A stretch of DNA of 64,000 nt from Eupeodes corollae (lineage: Eukaryota > Arthropoda > Insecta > Diptera > Syrphidae): the NCBI RefSeq assembly GCF_945859685.1, contig NC_079148.1:27973946-28037945 (forward strand), given 5' to 3'. Made by a program: the position numbers and the translations under genes. Below the pieces are notes generated by a model, which saw nothing but the letters and a program-made list of their open reading frames with translations, did not search any database and was not told the DNA's origin. Shown piece after piece: positions 21,225 to 32,569 of this stretch. Position 1 is the stretch's first letter, and the number at the start of each line of letters is the position of its first letter.

Positions 21225-23594
21225 GGTGCACCAAAATTCGTGAGACAAAGGTCAGCCGGTGGGTTTCCATTTCCAGGATATGTACGAGTATGTACCTAAG
21301 AGAGATTGCTTGAATTATATATTATGTGGTAAGGCATTATTTATTCAAATCTGAGTGAATTTCGAGATGAAAACAAGATTTTTTGTTTAAATTTTTGTTT
21401 TCTACTTCGTAAAAGAATTCCGATGTAAATAATTTAAATAAAATATAAAGTCGATAAAATTCTTAAAGTTGTGGGGTAAAGATTGAATTTAAAAGGTTTT
21501 TTTTGCTTGCAAAATATCTATACACTATTTTTATTAAATACGATTTTATCTTTTCATTCGAAGTTGTTGTTTAATCGGTCTGATTTGCCAAGCGGAAATT
21601 TTGACATAGGTTAACACTTCGAAGTCTCTTAAATTTGTATCCATTATTGTATGTAAATAAAGCAGGTGAACCAACTAAGGATCAAGAACAGGACTTTTTA
21701 CTTATTCGAAACAAGACAGTATCTTAATAATATTTGATGATCAAAAATGTCATTGTTTTTATTTTTGATTTTCCAAAAAATATTAAACAAAAATTCGATA
21801 TTTCGAAAATGGGTCATAATTTTTTTCACGAAATTCAAATGTAAAACGTATATTAATAATCTCTAAATAACTACTTGCCAAAAACATTTTTAAACTCAAA
21901 TCAAAAGTTTAATAAATAAAAGATTAATTTAAAAAAAACTCTAAAGATTTTTGAAAAGAAACTTTTTTCCAGAAAATATTTTTAGACAGACCCTTTGGAT
22001 ACATGATATGACTTGCATGTGTTAACTATATTTGTAGACATTACCCGTTTTTTGTTTGGCACCCTTTAAACAGTATAGTAGAAAATTCCCAAGAAAACCC
22101 AACGGCAGTAGCCAGATTTTTGTATTTAAAAATTGGTATAAGTGAAGAGGACCTGTCAGAATAATAGTAAAAAAAAATATATAAAATAGAAGAAAGTTTT
22201 GTGAAAATCTAAAGTTAAAATTAACTTCAGCAAAAATCTTACTAAAACTAATAAAATGGACAATTTTCAAGAAGATATATTAAGAAAACATCTGGAAATT
22301 GAGATTCTATGAAAAAAAGGTCATTTAACAATTGCTTCAAGGAGGGGTTTGTTCGTAGTCAACTACATTAACATCTGGTGTTGAACGGAGCTTAAAACTC
22401 CTCTTAATTCTTTATATACCTGAATCGAGTGAATCGAGTTGAAATGAGCTTGATTCGACTCGATTCCTGTCGCGGATAGGAGTCGAGTCAAAATTTGTGA
22501 GGATATACCTGTGTGGAGGAGTTGATTTTACACATAATGCATTATGGTCTGTTTATTTACAAAAATTATAATTTTGTTTTAATCAAGTTAAAAAAATGCA
22601 CATAGAGTAGGAAGCATTTTTTTATATACTGCTGAACTATTTAGATCTTTATTGTTTAACACGAATCAAACTTTTTCTCTTGGACTTCATAAGAAACATC
22701 GAAACACTATTTGCATTTTAGAAAGTGTTGTCAAACTTAATAATTTTTAAATCTTCTTGTTCGGTGGAAACACTAAAAAGATTTATTTAATCTAAACTGA
22801 GATAAACCTTTGGTGGAAACATAGCAAAACTTAATTATCTTTTCTATCGTTTTCTCTTGACAAATAAGCCCAGTTAGTCCATTCTCATTAACAAAATTAA
22901 ATAATATCAACAGTGGCAGATTGTTATTCCTCAATGAAAATTACATGATCCCAAATGCACAACTACTCAGCGAACACAGCCATTGAGATACAAACGTAAT
23001 ATCAATCGTACCAACATTTGAGAACAAAATTACATAAGATCGATTCGTGACTCGTATAAATGTCGAAAACCCATCCGTAGTAAGATTTTACTCCAACTTT
23101 TATCGGTAGTATTTATACTGCGGATATTGTTTTTTGTTATTCGTGTAAAATCCTAATATACTTTTGATAGATTTTCCAACACAACACGGGTATTTTGTAA
23201 TCTTTTAGGAGACAAAAACAGTTAGATGCGCAATAAATAGTATCTTCGTTATTAAACAACTAACACATGCACTTACGATGAGCCTCTGATCGTATTTGGA
23301 TGCTTGCTATAAGCTTACTACTTTTTGAAAATTCTGAGGTTTAAAAAAAAACCATATTTCCAGAATATGAAAGCTTGGCTTCGAAGTAAAGTACAATTCC
23401 GCCTTGATGGGTTTATTAATCTCCAAAATTACGGCTTTTCGGGTTCCAAAAACCAATATCTATACCTAATTGACAAAAAAGCAAAAATGCATCAACAAGG
23501 TGTCACTGTTTGGTGTGAATTTAGAGAAATTTTGAAGTCGAAGTTGAGGACTCGAATCGAGTTTTACCAACTGTTTTATAAAAAAAGAAAATGG

Positions 23595-24220
23595 AATGCG
23601 ACCCACACTGATAACTTCCGTCTGTCGATTTGTCTTGTATAGTTTGAAAATTTAGTTTCGTTAAATATTTTTTAATCGAAAACAAATGTTTACCAATTTT
23701 AGTAGCATTTCTTAAATTTTTACAAAGTGGATGAATGAAATTAATTTGAGAGATTTCAAGAACTGAACATCAATTTTTACCAAATTTACAAACTATTTTT
23801 TTGTAGATTTTATTTTTTTTTATGCAAAAACGGACTGTTGGATTTTCTAAAAAAAAATACTAAATATCGAAAACAATATTTTCTGTGAAATAAAAAAGTT
23901 TGCAAACAATATTTTTGATTTTTGAAAAGCTATTTGAGTCGAAAGTTAATTTTTACCAAGTTTAAGTATTGGTTTTTAGTTAGGTTTTTATTTTTTGTAA
24001 GAAAACTTTTAATTAGATTTTTCTCAAAATTTTACCAGATATTAAAACATTATTTTCCTTTGCACAACATTGTTTTGGAGATAAAATCATTTTGTATTCG
24101 TAAAATTTTTAAGGTGCAAAATTTTGTTTTCAGTTTTTTTTTATTTGTACAAAAAACCGTTAACAGGATTTGGTTCCAAAAATATATTTGTTTGGTATCA
24201 CGTTACAATATATAATATAT
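23595..24220 (-). repeat. dispersed AT-rich repeat family R, copy A (minus strand)
   Basis: Begins with GCGACCCACACTGATAACTTCC (kept to its core CCCACACTGATAACTTCC), the complement of the terminal motif of copies B and C, then runs through the same internal blocks (TAAAATTTACCAA, AACAATATTTTCTGTGA, AAAACCGTTAACAGG). Ends near 24220 at TGGTATCACGTTACAATATA. Noncoding. Confidence 0.65.
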
Positions 24221-24329
24221 TGTCAAAATTTTCAATTTGACAAATCGGACCCAAATAACTTCCTATGAGACGTCAATTAAACAACCTATGTGTGAGGTAT
24301 TAACAACAATATTTTTTATTTGAAAGGCA

Positions 24330-25165
24330 CAAGTACGCCATTAAGTATGGAATATATTTTAAATTGCCCGCTTCGGCTTCTTACTGTGGCACGGATTTTA
24401 GTAGTTCAATTTTCAATGGCTCTTCCGCATAGATCCGGCTAAATTTAAGCGTAGCCTGTGTTATGTTCACCTTTAGGACATTGGACACAGGAAAAATTCC
24501 AGCGTGGTCAAATTGCATGACCTTGGTGGCGGATTCACATCACCCCTGCAGAGAAAACCTTACCCTGAAATCGTTCATGCAAAATGTCAATCGCGCCGTA
24601 TGCTGTGGCACGCAACGCCGCCGCGCCGTCTTTCTGGAACCACATATAGTCTTGGTATATATGGTCAATTTGGGCCATATAAAATTAGTTATAATCGTTA
24701 TGTAGCTCAAGCTGTTGACGGTGACCGTCTCAGTAACGTTGTTTTAAAAAAAGTCTTGGTATATATGGTCAATTTGGGCCATATAAAATTAGTTATAATC
24801 GTTATGTAGCTCAAGCTGTTGACGGTGACCGTCTCAGTAACGTTGTTTTAAAAAAAGTCTGACCAATTACGTCGACACGCTGTCCCAAATGCACACGAAA
24901 CGGTAACTTTTATTGGATGCATTATCACTTGGTGAACCTCGCGTGTCGGTTGGTTCATATGGTATTGCCTGATTGTTGACTGAGCCGGTCGTTTTAAATT
25001 TGGCCACCAAACTTTGAAGAGTCGACTGTAAAGGGCCACCACGTCTACCGTAAAATGGGCGCAATGTTCGCAACGTTTGCGTTAACTAACATATTTTGAT
25101 AATAAAGTTTTATTATTTGAACATGCTGTTCAATCGTGTAACTTGCCATGATGATTTGGCATTAG
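24330..25165 (-). pseudogene. Tc1/mariner-like transposase remnant
   Basis: The start MASYTIEQHVQIIKLYYQN at 25162 is a typical N-terminus of this family. The helix-turn-helix region follows in two frames: LRPFYGRRGGPLQSTLQSLV and KFKTTGSVNNQ (25060-24950). Next come VTETVTVNSLSYITIITNFI, then MWFQKDG-like sequence and a CGRAIEN/RATVRSRSG-like C-terminus, with frame changes throughout. The segment around VTVN...NFIWP is duplicated exactly (24648-24855). The catalytic core cannot be reconstructed from this copy. Confidence 0.7.
24648..24855. repeat. exact tandem duplication, two units of 104 bp
   Basis: Units 24648-24751 and 24752-24855 appear identical by direct reading, and the first 5 bases of a third unit (AGTCT) follow. 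The unit lies inside the transposase remnant and is not a multiple of three, so it shifts the frame. Identity in an otherwise decayed element suggests a recent slippage event or an assembly artefact. Confidence 0.85.
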
Positions 25166-25260
25166 CAACTGAATAAGAAAAAAAATGGATTTGACAGATG
25201 TCACCAAAAGAAAATGACCGCCCGGGGGCTTCAAAATCTGCCCGCTCCAATTTAAAAACC

Positions 25261-28200
25261 CTATATTATTAAATGTTCTTCGTTTCAAAGCTTTCTAAAA
25301 ATGTATGAATTTAACTACCGGTAAGAGGAAATTGGATGTTATACACATTTCAAACGGTGTTTAAAAACCACATACAAATAAAAAATATTTTTATAACATG
25401 GATATTTATTTCGTCGTATACATTTTTCATTGGACTATTATTGATGGCTTTAGTTATTTTTCTCAACAACTAACATAACTTGTTTTAAGCCACACTCTTA
25501 AAAGTTCTTGAACAATTCTTTTAATAATATTCTGCCCACAGGTTTAAACCAATAAGGGTTTCCAAAATAAAAAAAAAAAACAGTTAAAGTTCTGCACTGT
25601 GGTTCAGCTTAAATCTTAAAACCAACCAATCAATCGAACCACAGCAGTGTAGAACTGGAAATTTAGTATTTACTGACTTAAATATTCCTGTGATTAAATT
25701 TTCACCGGTTTTGAAAACAAAACGAAAATCTGTTTAAGGAAAGTTGTTTATTTTTATTTGCTTTAAACGATATCTGTTATAATATGTATAACTTTCAATT
25801 TGAACTTATTTGTGATTATAAATCGAACCACTTTTAGAAAATTTTAAACACATACAATTTTTAAATACAAAAATATTAAGCTATATAAATTAGATTCCGA
25901 AATTGAGTTTGATTGCTGATATCTTAGTATCCAATCGTTTTTAGCGAAATGAGAAAGCATGTATATTTTCAAATCTTTGTAATAAATTATAATATTAAGT
26001 TTTTTTGATCTTAACTCTATTTCTTCTTAACAGACATCGAAAACATCTTGTTAAAAAAAATTAGATTCAACTACTTGAGCTCAAGTTGAACAAACAAAAC
26101 AGACAGATTTGTGTAATCCACTTTTTGCGTCCTTAGAATCACTGTAACGATAGTGTTAAGTTTGATCAAAACCTCGAATTTAAATTTCTTGAAAATTATA
26201 ATTCATACAATTGTTTACTATTCTATTCTCATTTAAGATTACGAAATGCAGAATAAATATTATCAATCAACATAAATAAACATGCTTTCAATACCAGGTG
26301 AATAAACGATACATTTTTAAGTGAAATTCAAAAGCTGATGTTGAGACGAATTATAAGAATCTCATCGAAAATAAATCCCCTCATAAAGATCTATAAGGAT
26401 ACAATTTGAAATCATATTTATCTTAATTTTAATACAAATTTGTTTATCCTCAAATCCGATGAAATTATTCAATTTAACAAACAATAAATATGTACAGAAG
26501 GATCTATACATACAATTCATTGCCACAGATGTAACAAGTGCCATCTATCTTGGGATCATCATTCAAATAAACAATCAAACAAATGAATATGAATCGTTTA
26601 TTCAGAACAAAGAGAAGACAAAACAGGAACACAACAAAATAAAAAATATAAAACAAAATGATAAAATTCCAACATCCATTTGTCTCACCTGACAAATTGA
26701 ATGAATTTTTGATTGAATCAATAACACTTATCACACTTTTATCCATCCCTCACCTTCCTGTTTCTTTTTTTTTTTTTTGTTTTCCAAAAATTCACACTTT
26801 TTCCCGTAGTCTTTTTATTAGAGGCATGTACTGTACACGAGCTACCCTCCACTCCAATACTCATCATTCCTTTTTAAACACAAAATTGAAAAACAACACA
26901 AAAATGAAAACATAAATAAATAAAAGCTCAGGCCATATCATAGCTAGGTATACTCGACTCGTACTATATGGGAGCAAATAAATTCTCTGGGTATTAAAGC
27001 TGGAAAAGTTTTTTAAGGCTTAGTAGATAGATACTCTACTCCTACCACCTCATCATCATCAAGAGCAAAAACTGCCCTTTAAATTTTCCTACCCTCATCC
27101 ACACAGATTTTATTCTTATACGCTCCATCATCAGGCAAATCAAAAAGGAGATGAAATTAATCCACCCAGCTTTAGGAGCAGAAGTCTGAGTCTCTCTGAG
27201 TCCTTCAAATGGAATAAGGGACTTTTTCAAGTCGTCCTTCTTCCTACTGTATACACTTCAGTATAGCTTATTCGCATTCAACAATTCTGATGTTCCTCTG
27301 CCTCTGATTTGCGTCATATAGGTCAGGTCATACAGTTAAGGCCATAGCTTCCTCTCTCTGCATGTTCGTTGTTCGTTCACTCTCCAGAAAGTAAATGGGT
27401 CGTTTCGAATCAGGCATTCGCATCATCATGGTACGTGTAAATGTTTACCGAACAGGATAATGAAATCGAAGCGAAGATGCTCCTGCTGCCTGGTTCCTGT
27501 ACCTATACCAGGCAGCAGAGTACTATACTTTTACCCTCCCCGATAAGGAGGCCAATAAATAATTCTGCCGAAATTATATCTAACACAAAGCACCCTACCT
27601 GCTATGAATATCAATCAGTGTGGGGGGAGTGAGTGACACAAGTGATACGTGGCACCCAAATGCAGCCATACAACCATACAGAGCCCTATATATTTAGTAG
27701 TGGGTAACTGGAACATGGGAACATGGAACAAGACAAGGAATCTTTATATAGGTTTAAAGTTCACCCTAAAAGCAAAAGCCTATGTTGAAATGTATGTTCT
27801 TTAAATTTCAAGGATTTTTTTGTTTTTTAAGTCAGCTTGTTTGCATGTTTGTGATGTTTGTTCTAAGGATGTGTTTTTTTGGTATTTTCCATCCAATGTA
27901 CCTAGTCGTTTTCGTACATAGTGTATAGCTACTTCCACATAACATAGATGGAATTGTTGATTATTATTGACACAAGTCTTTTGATGCATGCATTTCCTTT
28001 ACCTTGATGGTTCTTATTTGTATCCTCATCTCATACATTTTTAAGAATATTTGAATTTTTGATAGTATTTGAGGTGAATAAACGAAAATAGCGAGTGAGG
28101 AAACTATTTTTAAAAAAATGTCTGCAATTTATTTTTGATCCTTTGATATCGAAGGATCAATCATTAGTTTCGAATTGTTGTGGTCAGATTAAAAAAAATT

Positions 28201-28321
28201 TATTTCGTCATTTCGGATTCTAATGCATTGACACAATTAAAATGCAAGGGATAAGACGATAAAGGTATAAATAAATAAAAGGTATTTATATATACATAAA
28301 ATATTAATATTTATATAAATA
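25261..28321. other. noncoding region with two hairpin-forming inverted repeats
   Basis: No coding or TE protein signal. It holds an imperfect hairpin at 25588-25656, a GC-rich hairpin at 27482-27519, and poly-T/poly-A tracts (for example 26760-26780). The open frames near 26459-26915 look like chance. Confidence 0.45.
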
Positions 28322-28567
28322 CTAGCTGACCCGACACACTTTGTTATGTCATATAAATAATTTCTAGAGAATATTTTGATAGAAATAAATAACTTATTGT
28401 TATTGGGCCTTACTAATAATAAATCGCTAAACACACGTTTAGATATCGTTGAGTAAAATTTTAACAGCGAGTTAATTTACGTGTATACTAATAACCGAAA
28501 TAAACAAGTCTTTAACTAATTAGCCTTCTATTACAATATCTACTACATTCTCGGTCAAAAGGACAGC

Positions 28568-28612
28568 CATAGAGGAAATATATTATATTTATTATAATAT
28601 ATTTCCTCTATG
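28568..28612. repeat. perfect palindrome, 20-bp arms with 5-base spacer
   Basis: Left arm 28568-28587 begins CATAGAGGAAATATA; right arm 28593-28612 is its exact complement; spacer TTTAT. It lies 246 bases inside the Helitron 3' end, so it is not the terminal hairpin. GACAGC(C)AT-like sequence occurs on both sides and might be a target duplication of a tiny foldback insertion. Confidence 0.85.
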
Positions 28613-28779
28613 AAGACAGCATTGAACTGACATTAGTAAAGTTTGCAAAAATAATCAAAACAAAAAGTTTGATTAAAATTAAATTTTACAATATTTAAAT
28701 TAATATTATTGAGAGTTCGAAATAATAAATGGTTCAAAATTTTTGAGAGAAAAAATAAGATCAAAACAAATTTTTGATT

Positions 28780-29137
28780 AACAATTATTTATTAATGACT
28801 TTTTAAAAAAGGCATAGCAATCGAATTCTGCGGTATCTTCAACAAAATCAAGAGCTGACATTTCAGCAATTTCTTAATCGATCTCAGAAGGTTCCTTAGG
28901 AGGTTTTCCACCACCGCCTATGAGATTGACTTAATTGGTCCGCGCCTCCTGCTTGTAGCGGCTCCATTGATCCCTTACTTGTTTTGGTATTAATTCAAAG
29001 CCACTTGTCTGAATGACTTGCCATCATTTAGCTTATGATCTATAACATGCGCAAGTGGTCTAGCTGCTTCGACTTGTAGCTCCTTCATTGTCATCCAATT
29101 TGACGATCTGAAGTTTTAAATTTTGTTTTTCAGCCAT
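28780..29137 (-). pseudogene. Myb/SANT-like DNA-binding domain fragment inside the Helitron
   Basis: A possible start MAEKQNLKLQIVKLD lies at 29137. After frame changes the sequence reads HVIDHKLNDGKSFRQ, then VRDQWSRYKQEART, a stop, GGGGKPPKEPSEID, a stop, and EIAEMSALDFVEDTAEF. The order (basic W/Y helix, Gly-rich GGGxP turn, acidic tail) is that of zeste/MSANTD-type Myb/SANT-like domains found in insect regulators and Harbinger-related proteins. It is placed between the helicase stop and the Helitron 3' end, where Helitrons often carry acquired sequence. Capture is an inference; it may be a fragment of another TE. Confidence 0.55.
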
Positions 29138-29694
29138 TTCTAAAATGATGGATATTTATTAGAACATAATCACAATTATATATAAAAACAAGTATTATTC
29201 TACTTACTTTTTTATAAAATTTTGCCACGAACAATCCGCAGACAACAATCGTAACAAATTTCAACTTTTGTGACCTGCAAAGCATTTTTTGGATGTGCTG
29301 TCAAAATGACAGTGCAAACCAACAATAAAATAATTTAACTGTGTGTTAGCCCTTAACCTAACTATTAAAATGTTTATTGGTATGGCAAAATATTTAAAAC
29401 CCAGTTAAATATTTAAGTGAGCTTTAATTTTTATTATTGGCCCATTGTGTAAGGATGTAGTACATAAGTAATAGAGAAAAAAAGCACTGTAAACGGTGAC
29501 AAAATATTAAAATAACAAATCACCAAACAATTTTTTTTTAATTTATTAAAATAAGTTCTTTACAATTATAAACATATCGCTATTTATGACAATACTACAA
29601 AAAAAAACAATGTCAATCCGTTAATGCAACATAGTGTACAATATTTTTTGTGATCTCAACTTTCCACAATACAAACAGACTGGATGGTTTGCCC

Positions 29695-30851
29695 TCACAT
29701 TACGGCAGATCCTGGAAAAAACTCAAGAGCACCAAATCGACACCCACCATCTTTTCATCGATTTCAAGGCTGCATATGACAGCATCTACGGGGACGAGCT
29801 GTATAGAGCCATGTCTAGTTTTGGCATCCCTGCCAAACTCGTCCGTTTGTGCAGGATGACCATGGAGAATTCACGCTGCTCCATAAAGGTTGGAAACAAC
29901 TTAACAGAACCTTTTGATGTCAAAAAAGGTTTTAGACAAGGTGATGCGCTGTCATGCGATTTTTTTAACATCGTGCTTGAAAGAATAGTGCAGAGCTCAC
30001 ACGTCAACACTAGAGGCACTATCTTTCAAAAGTCTGTCCAATTACTGGCATATGCTGATGACATTGACATAATCGGAAGAACTCAGCGTGATGTCAATGG
30101 GGCTTTTGTGAGTATTGAGGCAGAGGCGGCAAAAATGGGTTTAACGGTTAATGAGGGCAAAACAAAGTACATGCTGTCGTCTAGAAAGGACATACAACAC
30201 CGACGTTTTGGTCAAAACGTCACAATCGACAGACGTACCTTTGAGGTAGTCAAGGACTTCGTCTACCTAGGCTCCGCTGTAAACGCAGAAAACAACACCA
30301 GCGCTGAGATCAAACGCAGAATAACTCTTGCTAACCGCTGTATCTTTGGACTAAGAAAGCAATTGAGTAGTAATGTCCTCTCTCGAGGGACCAAAGTGTT
30401 GCTATATAAGACCCTTATCATCCCCGTCCTGCTATACGGTGCAGAAGCATGGACCATGACAAAAGCGGATGAAAGCACCTTGGGTCGCTTCGAGAGAAAA
30501 GTTCTTCGTGTGATCTACGGTCCCGTATGCATCGAAGGGGAGTGGAGGAGAAGATGGAACGACGAACTGTACGGGCTGTACAGCGACGTAGACTTAGCAA
30601 GAAGAGTAAAAGTCCAACGACTAAGATGGCTGGGTCACGTAGAGCGCATGGAAACCAATGCTCCGGCCCGGAAAGTCTTCGAATCCGCACCCACAGGACA
30701 GCGCAGTAGAGGAAGACCGCGGATCAGGTGGCGCGCACAAGTGGAAGGTGACCTCACCCAACTTGGAGCGCGAAACTGGAGACATCTAGCTAGGGACCGA
30801 GCTAGATGGAGAAGTTTGTTGGGTGAGGCCCTAGTTCGCACAGGACTGTAG
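29695..30851 (+). pseudogene. RTE ORF2 fragment: reverse transcriptase and C-terminal domain, uninterrupted
   Basis: The open frame extends from 29634 only because flanking Helitron DNA happens to be open; true LINE sequence starts at 29695. It encodes FIDFKAAYDSI (catalytic Asp), FDVKKGFRQGDALSCDFFNI, LLAYADDIDIIG (active-site Y-A-D-D), VYLGS, LLYGAEAW, RRLRWLGHVERM (read here as VQRLRWLGHVERM) and GRPRIRWRAQVEGDL, ending ALVRTGL. The endonuclease is missing, so it cannot retrotranspose itself, but it has no stop or frameshift. Confidence 0.9.
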
Positions 30852-30874
30852 CGCCACCTTAAGTAAGTAAGTAA
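29695..30874 (+). mobile_element. RTE-clade LINE copy 2: young, 5'-truncated, 13-bp target-site duplication
   Basis: 1180 bp corresponding to 48616-49790 of the intact copy 4. Flanked by GGATGGTTTGCCC on both sides (29682-29694 and 30875-30887). 5' truncation, exact target duplication and a TTAAGTAAGTAAGTAA tail (3 to 4 TAAG units) are hallmarks of target-primed reverse transcription. By eye about 9 differences from copy 4 over ~1160 bases. Inserted in the Helitron helicase, opposite orientation. Confidence 0.92.
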
Positions 30875-32094
30875 GGATGGTTTGCCCACTCGAGAGCACG
30901 CCACGTATAGTTGTCCATGAAGGGCTCAAATCTAAGCTGCAGACTGGCGTCGTTTGGCCTTGAAATTTATTCATAGTCATTGCAAATGTCAATCTAAATT
31001 CAAGGCTTTTAATATATTTTCACCCCGGAATTTTCCAATTTGGAATTATGGTTTCGATAACATTTTTCACCAATTTTATTAAAATTGCTCTTACTGCCAG
31101 CCACTCTTGTAAATCAATAATCGTGCAGAAATTGACCAGTAATTTTATGCATCTAGTTTCATCTGTAGTAACTTTTCCGTCACCTATATCTAACATTTGT
31201 TTTGAGAATGTTTCAGCGGACTTTTTCAACATAACGCCGCAGTGGCGACAATTTGCAGCACGCATTAATCTCATCAGCCTACGTTGAACGCAGTACAACG
31301 GGAAGTGTTTGTCTGGAATCACCTGAAAGGAGTAACAGAGTGCCGCCAAATAGTCTGTCATTGTTTTTTATATCTTTCAGTGCCCTGTACAACGCCTGAA
31401 GGTGTGTGTGCCTTAGTGCATTCATCCCAGATGATAATTTTACACTGTTTCAACACTGTGGCTATGGATGACTATTTTTTTTATATTGGGCATAACGCCT
31501 GGCTTATATTGGCAGTTTAAATACTGAATAAGCTATTCTGCCTCCATCCAATAAAGTTGCCGCAATCCCAGAAGATGCAACTGCCATTGCGATACCATTA
31601 TTTGATCGTATTTTAGCAAGAATTAGCGAAATAAGGAATGTTTCGAATCTACTGCGAGAATGATGTGGTCATAAATGTCGCTGCCATTTTTAGAGTATTA
31701 TATTGTAGATCACGATTCAATTCAGTGTCTAGTAAATAAGATGCATTTCGATTTGGTCAATGCATACCGAAATGAATGAGTGGTAAATGATAATGCAAAG
31801 ATCATCAATAGCAATCAATGCTTAATTGAACATACCGTCACTGAATACTATCATAAGATCGTTAGACGTTGCAATGTAACTAAACCATAGCACTTAGGAA
31901 CTTAAATAATACATAAAAACCTATTCCCAGATCTACCGAATGTATATGCAAAATTTCATTGAAATTGGTTAAGCCGTTTCGGAAGAGTATGGCAACTAAC
32001 ACTGTGACAGGAGAATTTTAGATATTACTACAACTTTTTTCAGTAGCCATAAATCGAAAGATGGTTGTTTTGATGGACAACAGAAACTAAGTTT

Positions 32095-32480
32095 TCTAAT
32101 AAGAAAAACCCATTTTGCAAATACTGCTATTTGTGCACTGTCATTTTTGTAGGTGTCATCTTTTGACATTTAACAAGTTAAAAAAGTACTTCATCGTTAT
32201 TAACACTGACAGTTGGTCAGAAGCATCTTGTGATTTGACATCTTAGACATTTTTTGGGGGCCAATGGTCCACATTCGATTCAAGACATTAAAGATGAAAT
32301 TCGTCAAGTTATCGAGGACTTGCAGTGTCAAGCATCCGATTTAGCCATGTAAAGTTTCATACAAAGATTATTGTGCTGCAGTGGGGGCAACTGTTTGACT
32401 GATGTTGTTTTAATTGGTATTCTCATACTTCCTTCATTGCATTGAAATAAATATCCAATGACTATTTTTAAAAACTTCTA
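32095..32480 (+). mobile_element. Tc1/mariner-like transposon remnant
   Basis: Plus-strand translation SIQDIKDEIRQVIEDLQ, then after a stop SFIQRLLCCSGG and NCLTDVV (32275-32420), matches the transposase C-terminus (usual end RGGHLNDVVFH). The upstream TGTCATTTTTGTAGGTGTCA block (about 32140) resembles the 5' flank of the copy at 24330-25260, so this is probably a deletion derivative with most of the coding region lost. Adjacent to the Helitron 5' end. Confidence 0.6.
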
Positions 32481-32569
32481 TTTTTTTCAACCAATACAAA
32501 TGATATTATAGCTTCAAAATAATTGCATGCATCAAAAAATAATGTATTTGACATCTGGTAAATATTTTA

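Larger units (their letters stand above)
18966..23594. other. long noncoding region with microsatellites, possibly around a host gene
   Basis: No TE proteins. 19640-20160 is less AT-rich, with codon-like repeats (GCTTCA, GGCAGC) and CA/TCAGTC-rich sequence, which in insects is often upstream or 5' UTR sequence; no exon could be supported. 22420-22500 has clustered GAATCGAG/CTCGATTC copies in both orientations. Confidence 0.4.
24330..25260 (-). mobile_element. Tc1/mariner-like transposon, internally deleted and rearranged
   Basis: Minus-strand remnant of an IS630/Tc1/mariner-superfamily element. N-terminal and C-terminal transposase parts are present but the middle, including most of the DDE core, is missing. 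Right-hand sequence (GGGCGGTCATTTTC...GGTGACATCTGTCAAA on the minus strand) resembles the 5' region of the remnant at 32095-32480. Terminal inverted repeats could not be paired with confidence. Confidence 0.72.
29613..31760 (-). pseudogene. Helitron helicase (Pif1-like), decayed and split by an RTE copy
   Basis: Colinear minus-strand pieces of the Pif1-type helicase that unwinds DNA during Helitron transposition. LNRDLQYN-like and DIYDHIILAV (about 31730-31660); FLISLILAKIRSNNGIAMAV and ASSGIAATLLDGGRIAYSVF (31640-31520; the Walker A GxGKT just upstream is gone); KIIIWDECTKAH (about 31440, Walker B); DRLFGGTL..RQTLPVV-like (about 31350); FSKQMLDIGDGKVTTDETR and NFCTIIDLQEW (31215-31090); FAMTMNKFQGQTT (about 30985); HGQLYVACSRVGKPS (30920-30876). 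The RTE copy interrupts right there. LFVLWKVEITKNIVHYVALT and a stop at 29613-29615 finish it. Multiple frameshifts. Confidence 0.8.
28322..32022 (-). mobile_element. Helitron remnant, minus strand, with nested RTE insertion
   Basis: The 5' end on the minus strand is TCTAAAATTCTCCTGTCACA, starting at 32022 and preceded by A. It continues into the block TTCCGAAACGGCTTAACCA that I recognise from insect Helitron 5' ends. The 3' end is ...GTCGGGTCAGCTAG at 28322, followed by T; CTAG fits the CTRR rule, and GACATA/TGTGTC 10 bases upstream can form a 6-bp stem. So both ends obey A|TC...CTRR|T. Inside are decayed helicase sequence (31760-29613), a Myb/SANT-like fragment, and an unrelated RTE copy. 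Rep domain and much of the helicase are missing. Without the RTE it would be about 2.5 kb. Confidence 0.8.

Noticed and set aside
23595..24220. CRISPR-like spaced repeats in the AT-rich family R
   Set aside because: Units are irregular in length, diverged and AT-rich, in eukaryotic TE-rich DNA; no cas genes.
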